Shown here: positions 8,635 through 16,411 of the stretch, one piece after another
How positions within the stretch are numbered: the first letter of the stretch is position 1
How the letters are laid out: the number at the start of each line of letters is the position of its first letter
NCBI RefSeq assembly: GCF_038594945.1
Contig: NZ_JBCFYD010000001.1
Span: 1,116,001 to 1,180,000, forward strand
DNA from: Fodinibius sp. Rm-B-1B1-1
GTDB taxonomy: Bacteria > Bacteroidota > Rhodothermia > Balneolales > Balneolaceae
DNA length: 64,000 nt
Direction of reading: 5' to 3'
The notes under the pieces: generated by a model
What the model was told of the DNA's origin: nothing
What the model saw: the letters and a program-made list of their open reading frames with translations, nothing else
Databases searched by the model: none
Position numbers and translations under genes: made by a program

Positions 8635-8663
8635 TGTCATTTCGAGTGTAAATGAGAAATCTT
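8635..8663 (+). repeat. Solo arm R2 of the same repeat family
   Basis: TGTCATTTCGAGTGTAAATG followed by AGAAATCTT matches the left arm of R3 (9064-9096) in the same orientation. No inverted partner follows, so this is a half element. It lies about 80 bases upstream of the GIY-YIG start. Confidence 0.65.
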
Positions 8664-8740
8664 AGTTATTTTGAATAAATGTGTAAGGATTCAGCTTCTC
8701 TTTGATCTTACTGTCTATACTTCAATTCACAAGAGGCAGA

Positions 8741-9057
8741 ATGCCTTATTACGTTTATATTACGATTAACCCCGGAAGAACAACGTTATATATTGGAATA
8801 ACGAATGACCTTGCTGAGCGGCTTAAAGATCATGAGAAAAACAGGGGAGAAGGGGAGACCGCAAAACATTTGCCGGACGCTACTATTGCTATAAGCTGAT
8901 TTATTACGAAGCGTATAAAACAGCTCAAGAAGCCATAGAACGAGAGAAAGAATTAAAGAAATGGCGCCGCGAGAAAAAAGAAAAATTGATTAATGAAGTT
9001 AACCCTGAGTGGGAGTTCCTTAATTATAAAGATGATTTCCGAGTTGGAAGGATTTAA
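8741..9057 (+). pseudogene. GIY-YIG nuclease family protein, frameshifted
   Basis: The ATG at 8741 opens MPYYVYITIN, then LYIGITNDLAERLKDHE, the GIY-YIG core with its conserved Arg. The frame then runs into a stop at 8897-8899. From about 8860 the -1 frame continues the family without a break: KTFAGRYYCYKLIYYE, AIEREKELKKWRREKK with the catalytic Glu, then NPEWEFLNY, stopping at 9055-9057. One missing base between about 8850 and 8860 explains the shift; no canonical slippery heptamer is visible. The full protein would be about 105 residues, normal for the YhbQ-like group. It lies between repeats R2 and R3, which suggests a nuclease-associated mobile repeat unit. A sequencing error is the alternative. 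Confidence 0.8.
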
Positions 9058-9063
9058 TTTTCA

Positions 9064-9151
9064 GGTCATTTCGAGCGTGAGCGAGAAATCCTTGTTTTGC
9101 TTTCACTTATTAATTTGTAACAACAAAGATCTCTTTCTGCGGTCGAGATGA
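9064..9151. repeat. Inverted-repeat element R3, directly after the GIY-YIG remnant
   Basis: The left arm (9064-9096: GGTCATTTCGAGCGTGAGCG then AGAAATCCTTGTT) and right arm (9122-9151: AACAAAGATCTCTTTCTGCG then GTCGAGATGA) form an imperfect hairpin around an AT-rich loop. It starts seven bases after the stop of the GIY-YIG remnant. R3 is the best-preserved full copy in the window. Confidence 0.75.
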
Positions 9152-9186
9152 GAAATGTTTGATATTAATTTATAATCAGTAATATA

Positions 9187-9284
9187 GCTGTCACTTGGAG
9201 TGTAGCAAAGGGGAATGAGAAATTTGTGTTTCAGAAGTGGGGCAAGCTCTGAAGAAAAGGTCTTTTACTTATGCTCGAGATGAT
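9187..9284. repeat. Degenerate inverted-repeat element R4
   Basis: Decayed arms of the same family: GCTGTCACTTGGAGTGTAGC near 9187 (with AATGAGAAATT further on) and GAAAAGGTCTTTTACTTATG then CTCGAGATGATG near 9253-9284. Several substitutions break the pairing, so this is an older copy. Confidence 0.45.
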
Positions 9285-9385
9285 GAAATGATTGGATTCT
9301 AAAAAGCTTCATTTTATTTATTCTAAGCTGTCATAACCCGGAAAATGATTAGTATTCAAAAAGATGCGCATGTTTTGAATAAAAG

Positions 9386-9437
9386 ATAGGCATGATTTGG
9401 GAAAAATATGCTTATGTTTTTATTAGATCATGCCTAT
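9386..9437. repeat. 11-bp perfect inverted repeat, 30-base spacer
   Basis: ATAGGCATGAT (9386-9396) and ATCATGCCTAT (9427-9437) are exact reverse complements. They lie in a gene-free tract between R4 and R5. No poly-T tract follows, so an intrinsic terminator is unlikely. Function unknown. Confidence 0.5.
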
Positions 9438-9458
9438 GGTCTAATTAGGTTACTTGTT

Positions 9459-9498
9459 TGTCATGCTAACAAAGACCTTTCACGTGTGTTAGAGATGA
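9459..9498. repeat. Degenerate single arm R5 of the repeat family
   Basis: TGTCATGCTAACAAAGACCT followed by TTCACGTGTG and TTAGAGATGA resembles the right arm of R3 (AACAAAGATCT...TCGAGATGA) with several changes. It completes a gene-poor tract from 8477 to 9578 that otherwise holds only the GIY-YIG remnant and related repeats. Confidence 0.4.
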
Positions 9499-9528
9499 GG
9501 TATAAAGAAAATATATACCATCAATAAA

Positions 9529-9555
9529 AAAGCCCGGATCGATAAATCCGGGCTT
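9529..9555 (-). terminator. Intrinsic terminator, M1 peptidase gene
   Basis: AAAGCCCGGAT (9529-9539) and ATCCGGGCTTT (9545-9555) form an 11-bp perfect stem with a 5-base loop. On the minus strand it is followed by a T-run (complement of AATAAA upstream). It lies 24 bases past the stop of the gene at 9579-11471. Confidence 0.85.
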
Positions 9556-9578
9556 TAATAGTTTATGAATGATTGGTA

Positions 9579-11471
9579 TCAGTTTTGGATGGGATTCAAA
9601 TACTCATCCATCTCAATAACATTGTTATCACGATTGATATCAGCCATTCGTTTTGTAGGATCGATCTCAATCTTTTGAATTTCACTTGGAGAACGCTCAA
9701 TTTCTACTGTATACGTTGGATTCACCCACGGCCAATCCCTTTTGATAGTACGTGGGGTATCCGGATTTTCATTCGGTTTTTCATTCTGCATAATGCGCAT
9801 TGGAATGTAAAACTGCTCCTTGCTTCCATCCTGATACGTAACCATTAAGTCAATAGGCATGGGCATTAAGTCCTCACGCTTTAGCGTTACATAAGTCGAT
9901 CCTTCAACACCTAAAACCGAGTTGATGCCATAATCGATATGCTTGGTGCTCTCGATGAAATATTGGTAATACCAATCGAGCACCATATCAGACTCTTCCT
10001 CCATCACGCGCAGAAAATCCCGCCCATCAGGGTGTTTAAACTTCCACTCATTGAAAAAGGTTTTCATACCCTGATCAAAAGTCTCACCGCCAATAATATA
10101 GCGCAGTTGATTTAAGAATATCGCACCGGTTGAATAGGAAGCCGTTCCGTAAGCGCGGTTTGTATGGAAGTGATCGGCATGGGTGTCGAGCGCTTCTTGT
10201 TTACCATCTTCAATAATACTGTAATACGATTGATAGGAGCGTTCGTGCAGATTTTTTCCTTGTCCACCATTGAATAACTGATCCATGACTATTGAAGAGG
10301 CATAGGTTGTAAATCCTTCATCAAACCAAGGATAGCGGCTTTCGTTATTTGCCAAAACGCCTTGATACCAGGCATGAATAAGCTCGTGAACCGATACGCC
10401 TACTAAGCTGCCAAACGAACGATTACCCGTAATGAGCGTGCCCATGGGATATTCCATGCCGCCGTCGCCCCCCTGAATAAAAGAGTACTTATCATAGGGA
10501 TACTTCCCAAAGTGCTCGTTCATATATTCAAAAGCTTGCACTGCATACTCTGGTAGACGTTCCCAGTTTTGGCGTAGCTGCTCTTGTGAGTATCGGTCAG
10601 CATTAACAGCTACCGTATCTTGTTGGTAGAAGAAATGGAGCTTAGTTCCATTGGAAAGTTCAGCTTTGGTATGCGTAAAATCCGGATCAGCACCCCACAT
10701 AAAGTCGTGTACGTTATCCGCTTTCCAGTGCCACGTTAGTTTTTCGGAATCGGGACGGTCGTAGTCATCAGCATAACCGTGTCCAATTTCCTCGGGATTT
10801 TGCAGATATCCGGTTGATCCCATCACGTACGAGCTGTCGATAGCAATTTTTACATCAAAGCTGCCCCACACACCGTGAAATTCACGCCCGATATATGGAT
10901 TGGGATGCCATCCATCCTCATCATACTCCGAAAGTTTGGGATACCATTGACTCATCGAAAACTCAACACCTTCTTTATTCATCCAGCCACTGCGTCGAAT
11001 TTGTCGTGGAACCTGACTCTCAAACTCCATGTCAAAAACAGCAGTTTCACCGGGTGCTATAGGATCGTTAAGGGTAACCTCCATGATCGTGCCATCTACC
11101 GTATACTGCACAGCATCACCATCTTGTGCAAGGCTGTTAATATGATGGTAGCCAATTTCATCGTCCGGCAACTTTTGAATGCGATCACGCACCCGGCTGT
11201 CGGGATCTTCGATAGTTCGCGAACGGACATCCATCATGCTATTCGGTTGAAAGGCATTAAAATACAGGTGGTAGAATACCCGGTGCAGCGTATCGGGAGA
11301 ATTGTTGTGATACGTCAACTTTTGGGTACCGGTAAACTGATGGTTTTCGACATCCACATCAATATCCATCTCATATTCCACCTTTTGCTGCCAGTAATTT
11401 TCGTCCTGGGCTTGGGCAGAAAATGAAATCCCCAAAAAAAGTAGCGGTAAAAGTAGATGTTGTAATTTCAT
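9579..11471 (-). CDS. M1 family metallopeptidase, exported
   Basis: This 630-residue protein has an N-terminal signal peptide (hydrophobic residues 4-20, cleavage likely after AQA). Residues about 28-270 form the M1 N-terminal beta domain. The catalytic part has GGDGGMEYP (the GxMEN-like exopeptidase motif, here MEYP) at 334-342, the zinc motif HELIH at 362-366 and the third ligand Glu at 385 in WFDEGF. It should act in the periplasm or at the outer membrane as an aminopeptidase or peptide scavenger. It is a single-gene unit closed by the terminator at 9529-9555. Confidence 0.93.
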   Translation of the reverse strand: MKLQHLLLPLLFLGISFSAQAQDENYWQQKVEYEMDIDVDVENHQFTGTQKLTYHNNSPDTLHRVFYHLYFNAFQPNSMMDVRSRTIEDPDSRVRDRIQKLPDDEIGYHHINSLAQDGDAVQYTVDGTIMEVTLNDPIAPGETAVFDMEFESQVPRQIRRSGWMNKEGVEFSMSQWYPKLSEYDEDGWHPNPYIGREFHGVWGSFDVKIAIDSSYVMGSTGYLQNPEEIGHGYADDYDRPDSEKLTWHWKADNVHDFMWGADPDFTHTKAELSNGTKLHFFYQQDTVAVNADRYSQEQLRQNWERLPEYAVQAFEYMNEHFGKYPYDKYSFIQGGDGGMEYPMGTLITGNRSFGSLVGVSVHELIHAWYQGVLANNESRYPWFDEGFTTYASSIVMDQLFNGGQGKNLHERSYQSYYSIIEDGKQEALDTHADHFHTNRAYGTASYSTGAIFLNQLRYIIGGETFDQGMKTFFNEWKFKHPDGRDFLRVMEEESDMVLDWYYQYFIESTKHIDYGINSVLGVEGSTYVTLKREDLMPMPIDLMVTYQDGSKEQFYIPMRIMQNEKPNENPDTPRTIKRDWPWVNPTYTVEIERSPSEIQKIEIDPTKRMADINRDNNVIEMDEYLNPIQN

Positions 11472-11549
11472 AATATAGTTATTGGTTAAATATTTGATAA
11501 CAAAATGGAAAAGTGATCAAGCTTCGAGTTTAGATCAAGATGTTTGTTC

Positions 11550-12158
11550 CTAAAAAGTATTACGGCTGGCAAACGCACGTCCGAGGGTAGCTTCGTCGAT
11601 AAATTCGAGCTCGGTACCCATGGGAATGCCATAAGCAATGCGCGTCACTTCAACCTCATCAAAGGGCTTAAGCAGCTTGTTGATGTAGTACGAAGTGGCT
11701 TCGCCTTCTGAATCAGGATTAAGGGCCAGAATGATTTCATTGATTTCTTCATCCTCATCATTAATGCGCTGCATTAATTGCTTAATACGAACGTCATCGG
11801 GGCCAATATTATCAAGGGGAGAGATAACGCCGCCAAGTACGTGGTAGCGACCACGAAATTCATTCGTTTTTTCGATGAGAAACACATCTTGCGATTCCTC
11901 AACGACACAGATCTGTCCCGTTTGACGCTTTGCATTTTGACAAATAGAACAAGGGTCACCATCGCTGATAACTCCGCATGTTGAGCAGCGTGTAATAGAT
12001 TTTTTGAGGCTAACCAGCGCTTCAGCCAGCTTGATAACTGACTCATCATTTTGTTTAAGTAGATAGAGGGCAATGCGTCTGGCTGATTTCCGTCCCGTCC
12101 CCGGGAGCTTAGCCAACTCTTCGATTGCTTGCTCCAGTATTTCCGAAGTTCCTTCCAT
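11550..12158 (-). CDS. recR: Recombination mediator protein RecR
   Basis: This 202-residue protein acts with RecO/RecF in gap repair. The N-terminal helix-hairpin-helix (LAKLPGTGRKSA) is followed by a C4 zinc finger (cysteines at about 58, 61, 70 and 73: CSTCG...CSIC) and a TOPRIM domain starting CVVEESQDV, with NPDSEGEAT and GGVISPLDN. Length and motifs are normal. It belongs to the conserved dnaX-ybaB-recR block, in that order on the minus strand. Confidence 0.97.
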   Translation of the reverse strand: MEGTSEILEQAIEELAKLPGTGRKSARRIALYLLKQNDESVIKLAEALVSLKKSITRCSTCGVISDGDPCSICQNAKRQTGQICVVEESQDVFLIEKTNEFRGRYHVLGGVISPLDNIGPDDVRIKQLMQRINDEDEEINEIILALNPDSEGEATSYYINKLLKPFDEVEVTRIAYGIPMGTELEFIDEATLGRAFASRNTF

Positions 12159-12241
12159 AGGATAGTGTTAAATTTTGAATGTTGAATTCTGAATAATCAA
12201 CCAATTAATTCAAAATTCATCATCTAACATTCAAAATTCGA

Positions 12242-12586
12242 TTAAAGCCCCAGTTTGCCAAGGTCCATACCGGGAATACCGCCACCGGGCAGAATATCCT
12301 TATAGGTTTCCTGCATACGTTCCTGGGCGGCTTCTTCCGCTTTTTCGAGTGCCTTATTAACGCCGGCGACTACCAAGTCTTCCATCATTTCAGCATCTTC
12401 CGGATCAATAACATCTTTGTCTAACTTGATGCTCAAAATTTGACGTTTACCGTTTGCTTTAACTTTTACCATGCCACCGCCGGCTTCAGCTTCCACTTCT
12501 AATTTCGCCAGTTCCTGCTTGGCTTCTTCTACTTTTTCTTGCAGCTCGGAAAACTTTCCGAACATATTGGCCATATTGTTCATCAT
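12242..12586 (-). CDS. YbaB/EbfC family nucleoid-associated protein
   Basis: This 114-residue protein has the family layout: an N-terminal helix (KFSELQEKVEEAKQELAKLE), a central beta-hairpin (VKVKANGKRQILSIKLD), then DPEDAEMMEDLVVAGVNKAL. It binds DNA as a dimer, and its gene typically sits between dnaX and recR, as here. A glycine-rich tail ends PGMDLGKLGL. The glycine-rich AGGGMVKVKANG segment is characteristic. Confidence 0.96.
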   Translation of the reverse strand: MMNNMANMFGKFSELQEKVEEAKQELAKLEVEAEAGGGMVKVKANGKRQILSIKLDKDVIDPEDAEMMEDLVVAGVNKALEKAEEAAQERMQETYKDILPGGGIPGMDLGKLGL

Positions 12587-12668
12587 ACTAAAAGTTTAAG
12601 TGTTTAAAATTTGGTTGTATCATACAATAACAATCATTCAACGATTGTATAAAGATAAGAGTCTTTAC

Positions 12669-14621
12669 TTACTGATTTAAATTATAATCAAGTTCGGCTC
12701 CAAAGAGTTCAACTAATTTCTTTATGGTAGGATCACGTTCCTGAAGCTTCTTAAATCGCTCATACGGACTCATAGAATCCTCGGAGTTTTTCTCCTGCTT
12801 TTTAACAAAGCACGAAAAGCTGAGAAAAGCTCCAATTTCATCCTCTAAAAACTTGCCGAGGCGCCGTTTGTTTTCGTCCACAATTTTTTTAGCGAACTCA
12901 TCCGTCGCACGAAGTTTTAAATCTCCGTTTTTTAGTTCAACAGCATCAACACGCTGCATTTGCAAATACAATAAATGAGGTACATGATGTCGCAGACTTC
13001 CCAGATAATCCTCCCAGCAATCGTTGATTTCTTGTAACGTTACGTCTTTGGGCGCCCGTTTTTGAACAGTGGTAGTTTCGGTTTGTTGGGATTCCTGAGG
13101 TTCAGGAGCAGAATTTGGTTGGGGAGCGTCTGGTTCAGGTTTTTCCAGCGATGATGTCCCAAACAGATTATCAAATTCATCATCTTTTTGGGAATCCTCC
13201 TTTTCGCTTTCACTGGCAGCAGTATCTGCTACTTTTTGCTTAGATTTTGGCTTTTCCTGTGGTGTCTGCTGCCCATTAGTATTCTTAGCCGGTGTTGTAC
13301 TTGTATCAGGTTCTGTTTGTTTTTGGGGATGGGTTGGTTGCTCGGGTGATTGGGAAGCCTCCGCTTTGCCTTTTTGGTTTGGAGGCTTCGTATTGGGTAC
13401 AGGCTCTTCGGTTTTTTGCTCGGAGGCCGGCGGAGATTTAATTTCCGAATCGAGTTCTTGCTTAGCAGATTCTTGCGTATCAGAGGCAGGAAGCTCCGAA
13501 TTATTTAGCTTTTTTTTTAACCCCTCTAACTCTGTAAGCAGGGTGTTCAGTTTTTGCGACCGCTCCATATGGATGAGTTTTAGAAGCGTAATCTCAAACT
13601 GAATTTTGGGCTGATGGGCTTCCTTAATCTTGTATTGGGCTTCACTTACAATATGGAGCATCCGCATCAGGTCATCCTCAGAAAATGCTTTTGACGATTC
13701 CCGATATCGTTTTTTGGTATCAGGTGATGCTTCTACCAAGTGCATTTGCTCGGAACTTTTAGCAACATATAAATTGCGCAAGTGTTCGGTTAATCCTACT
13801 AAGTATTCCTGGATGTCGTATCCCTCTTGGAGCAAGTCGTTGATAAGTTCGAGGCCGCGACTGGAATCCTGTGCTTCCACGGCATTCATAAAGTCGAACA
13901 TGCGCTCGGTGCTCACTACATTAAGTGCACGTAGTAGTTCCTCGTGTTCAATGTTGTTTCCACAAAAGGCGATAGCTTGATCCATCAATCCAAGAGCATC
14001 ACGCAGAGCTCCATCGGCTTTCTTAGCGATTACGTGTAGCGATTCTTCATCAATACGAATGCCTTCATTTTCAGCTACGTTGGCAAGGCGTTCTACGATT
14101 TGGTCTACGCTAATACGTTTAAAATCGAACCGTTGGACACGCGACAAAATAGTAGGCAATACTTTGTGCGGCTCGGTCGTCGCAAAAATAAAAATGACAT
14201 GATCGGGAGGCTCTTCCAATGTTTTCAGCAGGGCATTAAACGCCGATTTGCTGAGCATGTGAACCTCGTCAATAATATAAATCTTATAGCGACCGTTTTG
14301 TGGCGGAATACGGACGCGTTCGCGCAGGTCGCGAATATCATCTACGCTGTTGTTAGAAGCAGCATCAATTTCAACAACGTTGAGTGTCTGATTCAGTGAT
14401 TCCCCATCAACATCTCGATCAATTTCATTAACCGTTCGTGCTAATACACGGGCCATTGTGGTTTTTCCAACTCCACGCGGACCGCAAAACATATACGCGT
14501 GAGCCAAACGACTTTTTTTGATGGCATTTTTTAGCGTACTGCTAACATGCTTCTGTGATACAATATCATCAAAAGAAGTAGGGCGGTAGGTACGTGTTAA
14601 CGCGCGATAGTTATCAGACAT
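12669..14621 (-). CDS. dnaX: DNA polymerase III subunit gamma/tau, lacking the usual zinc module
   Basis: This 650-residue clamp-loader ATPase has Walker A GPRGVGKTT at residues 47-55, Walker B with IIDEVHML, sensor 1 FIFATTEPHKV, and the SRC region as ILSRVQRFDF. Most DnaX proteins have a four-cysteine zinc module after Walker A; here residues 61-84 (ARTVNEIDRDVDGE and on) contain no cysteine. Residues about 365-510 are a low-complexity Pro/Gln/Glu/Lys linker, followed by a tau-like C-terminal domain. No slippery A6 sequence for gamma production was noted. It is first in the dnaX-ybaB-recR block. Confidence 0.96.
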   Translation of the reverse strand: MSDNYRALTRTYRPTSFDDIVSQKHVSSTLKNAIKKSRLAHAYMFCGPRGVGKTTMARVLARTVNEIDRDVDGESLNQTLNVVEIDAASNNSVDDIRDLRERVRIPPQNGRYKIYIIDEVHMLSKSAFNALLKTLEEPPDHVIFIFATTEPHKVLPTILSRVQRFDFKRISVDQIVERLANVAENEGIRIDEESLHVIAKKADGALRDALGLMDQAIAFCGNNIEHEELLRALNVVSTERMFDFMNAVEAQDSSRGLELINDLLQEGYDIQEYLVGLTEHLRNLYVAKSSEQMHLVEASPDTKKRYRESSKAFSEDDLMRMLHIVSEAQYKIKEAHQPKIQFEITLLKLIHMERSQKLNTLLTELEGLKKKLNNSELPASDTQESAKQELDSEIKSPPASEQKTEEPVPNTKPPNQKGKAEASQSPEQPTHPQKQTEPDTSTTPAKNTNGQQTPQEKPKSKQKVADTAASESEKEDSQKDDEFDNLFGTSSLEKPEPDAPQPNSAPEPQESQQTETTTVQKRAPKDVTLQEINDCWEDYLGSLRHHVPHLLYLQMQRVDAVELKNGDLKLRATDEFAKKIVDENKRRLGKFLEDEIGAFLSFSCFVKKQEKNSEDSMSPYERFKKLQERDPTIKKLVELFGAELDYNLNQ

Positions 14622-14734
14622 CAGAGGCTCTTGTTCACCTATTGGTTATTGCTTTAAACAACGGATAAATCTACAAAAAATGAAGCCCATTTCGCAGTGT
14701 AATTTCGACGGGATAAGTGGTTTTGAAGGGGTAT

Positions 14735-15196
14735 TTACGGTTGGAGGGTAAAGCTGTTGGTATGGATTACTTTTTTGCTATCTGAATCTGCTTCTTCATC
14801 CAGGTATAAAATATACTCAAACCGATACTGTCCTTCATCAAGGGAGACCATATCTTGAATAGCATTAATTGCAACATCTCTTGGGAAGGTATTATCTGAT
14901 CCCAACGGAATGGGTTCGGGTACGACTGCAGCTGTAAAGTACCACGAGCCGAGATTCGTCCAGTTACCATTAGATTTTGTAGCAATAGTAAGGTTATGGC
15001 TTGGCTCGGTAATATAGTATTTAGTGTCGGTATTGTTTTCAATCGAAAGGGTGATTGTACCATCTGCAGATAGGGAGTAGGATGATTGATCAGTATGAAA
15101 ATAAATACCCGATTCACTGCTGGTAAAGGGGGATGGAAATTGTTGGCATCCCCACGTAGTTATGATGAGTATAATACCGATGGCAACATTTTTCAT
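14735..15196 (-). CDS. Small lipoprotein with a predicted beta-sandwich
   Basis: I chose the internal ATG at 15194-15196 because it puts MKNVAIGIILIITTWGC at the N-terminus, a lipoprotein signal with the lipid-modified Cys at residue 17; a longer frame opens at 15226. The mature part is about 137 residues and strand-rich (YSLSADGTITLSIENNT, RFEYILYLDEE), resembling Ig-like intracellular-inhibitor (BsuPI/macroglobulin-type) domains. The exact family is uncertain. It probably sits in the outer membrane or periplasm. It is on the same strand as the downstream dnaX block, but a separate promoter is likely. Confidence 0.7.
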   Translation of the reverse strand: MKNVAIGIILIITTWGCQQFPSPFTSSESGIYFHTDQSSYSLSADGTITLSIENNTDTKYYITEPSHNLTIATKSNGNWTNLGSWYFTAAVVPEPIPLGSDNTFPRDVAINAIQDMVSLDEGQYRFEYILYLDEEADSDSKKVIHTNSFTLQP

Positions 15197-15259
15197 ACCA
15201 GACAAAAGAACTACCTTAAATAGCATTAATACATTATTTAGATAATACTTTTTGGGTAG

Positions 15260-16336
15260 TTATGCAACGTCATTCATTATCGAATGTTCTAATTTGTGAT
15301 GATGAGACTCACCATGTTGCAGAGTTTGAAACTTTTTGCTTGATATGTTCTCTTGTGTAAGAGCTTTTTTGAGGTCGTTAATGGGTTCATGCATGCCATC
15401 ATCTGCCATCGGGAACGTCCCAAAATGCATGCCGATACTGTTGGTTGGATTGAGATCTTGGTGTGCCATTACAGCTTCCTCGGGCGACATGTGTATTGCT
15501 TCCATAAACCAACGTGGCTTGTAGGCACCAATAGGAAGGATAGCGGTATCTATAGAGTTGAATTGTTGGCGGATTTCTTTGAAAAAATCTCCATAGCCGG
15601 TATCACCTGCGAAGTAAATATTGCCCGAAGGACTTTCCAAAACATATCCGCACCAGAGCGTTTTATTGCGATCAAAAAGACCACGGCCTGAGAAATGTCG
15701 GGCGGGCACGGCTGTTAGTTTGATTTCGTTGCCCAGTCCATATTTATCCCACCAATCCATACGGAGAGTGTTGTCAATACCTTGGCTATGTAGATAACGT
15801 TCTACCCCCAGGGGTACGATAAATTGCGGGTCGCATTTGTTTCGCAGACGCTTCGCAGCATCAATATCTAAGTGGTCGTAATGATTGTGACTTACTAACA
15901 CCGTATCAATATGAGGAAGATCATCAAAATCAATGCCGGCTGGTCGTTTTCGTTTGGGACCTATCCACTGGTAGGGACTGGCACGAAAACTCCAAACGGG
16001 ATCTGTTAAAATATTTTGGTTGCCTATTTGTATTAAAAAGGTGGCATGATTGATAAAGGTAATACGATATTCCCGTTCGTTTACAGATTGAGGCGGAGGA
16101 GAAAAGTTAGGTAGATCTTTTTTGCGATACGTTTTCCACGGCCCCTTGTTATTTCCTCCAAGCCACCATTTAAGGACTTCACCATAATGATGCGTTCCGG
16201 CATCATCGGGATTGACAAATTTTTTGCCGTCAAAATGGTCAGAGTTATTTTCAACGTATTTTGGGGCAGCAAGTAACTGATCCGCAACAAATAATGCGGC
16301 AACAAAGAAACCCACAGCAGCCAGGATCCAAATCAT
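15260..16336 (-). CDS. Metallo-beta-lactamase-fold hydrolase, NAPE-PLD/UlaG-like, membrane-anchored
   Basis: This 358-residue protein begins with a transmembrane or uncleaved signal helix (ILAAVGFFVAALFVADQLL). The MBL core has FINHATFLIQ, ILTDPVWS, the metal motif SHNHYDHLD, then FAGDTGYGDFF, GAYKPRWFMEAIHMSPEEA and MHFGTFPM. The YKPRWFM...HM segment is characteristic of the N-acyl-phosphatidylethanolamine phospholipase D branch. Its substrate may be a phospholipid or cyclic phosphodiester; that is inference. Metal-ligand residues are complete. Confidence 0.88.
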   Translation of the reverse strand: MIWILAAVGFFVAALFVADQLLAAPKYVENNSDHFDGKKFVNPDDAGTHHYGEVLKWWLGGNNKGPWKTYRKKDLPNFSPPPQSVNEREYRITFINHATFLIQIGNQNILTDPVWSFRASPYQWIGPKRKRPAGIDFDDLPHIDTVLVSHNHYDHLDIDAAKRLRNKCDPQFIVPLGVERYLHSQGIDNTLRMDWWDKYGLGNEIKLTAVPARHFSGRGLFDRNKTLWCGYVLESPSGNIYFAGDTGYGDFFKEIRQQFNSIDTAILPIGAYKPRWFMEAIHMSPEEAVMAHQDLNPTNSIGMHFGTFPMADDGMHEPINDLKKALTQENISSKKFQTLQHGESHHHKLEHSIMNDVA

Positions 16337-16411
16337 TTCTATTACAAGGTGTTTTTAATCATGAGATAGGAATAGTTACAACAAGCCAACTGCCGATTTG
16401 TTTCGTATGAA

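Noticed and set aside
8741-8899. Complete short protein from the first GIY-YIG frame, or programmed frameshifting
   Set aside because: The downstream frame continues the same family with its catalytic Glu, so the first frame alone is truncated; no slippery heptamer is seen, so decay is favoured over programmed shifting.
12669-14621. Programmed frameshift producing a short gamma form of DnaX
   Set aside because: No A-rich slippery run with a following stem was found near the linker region.
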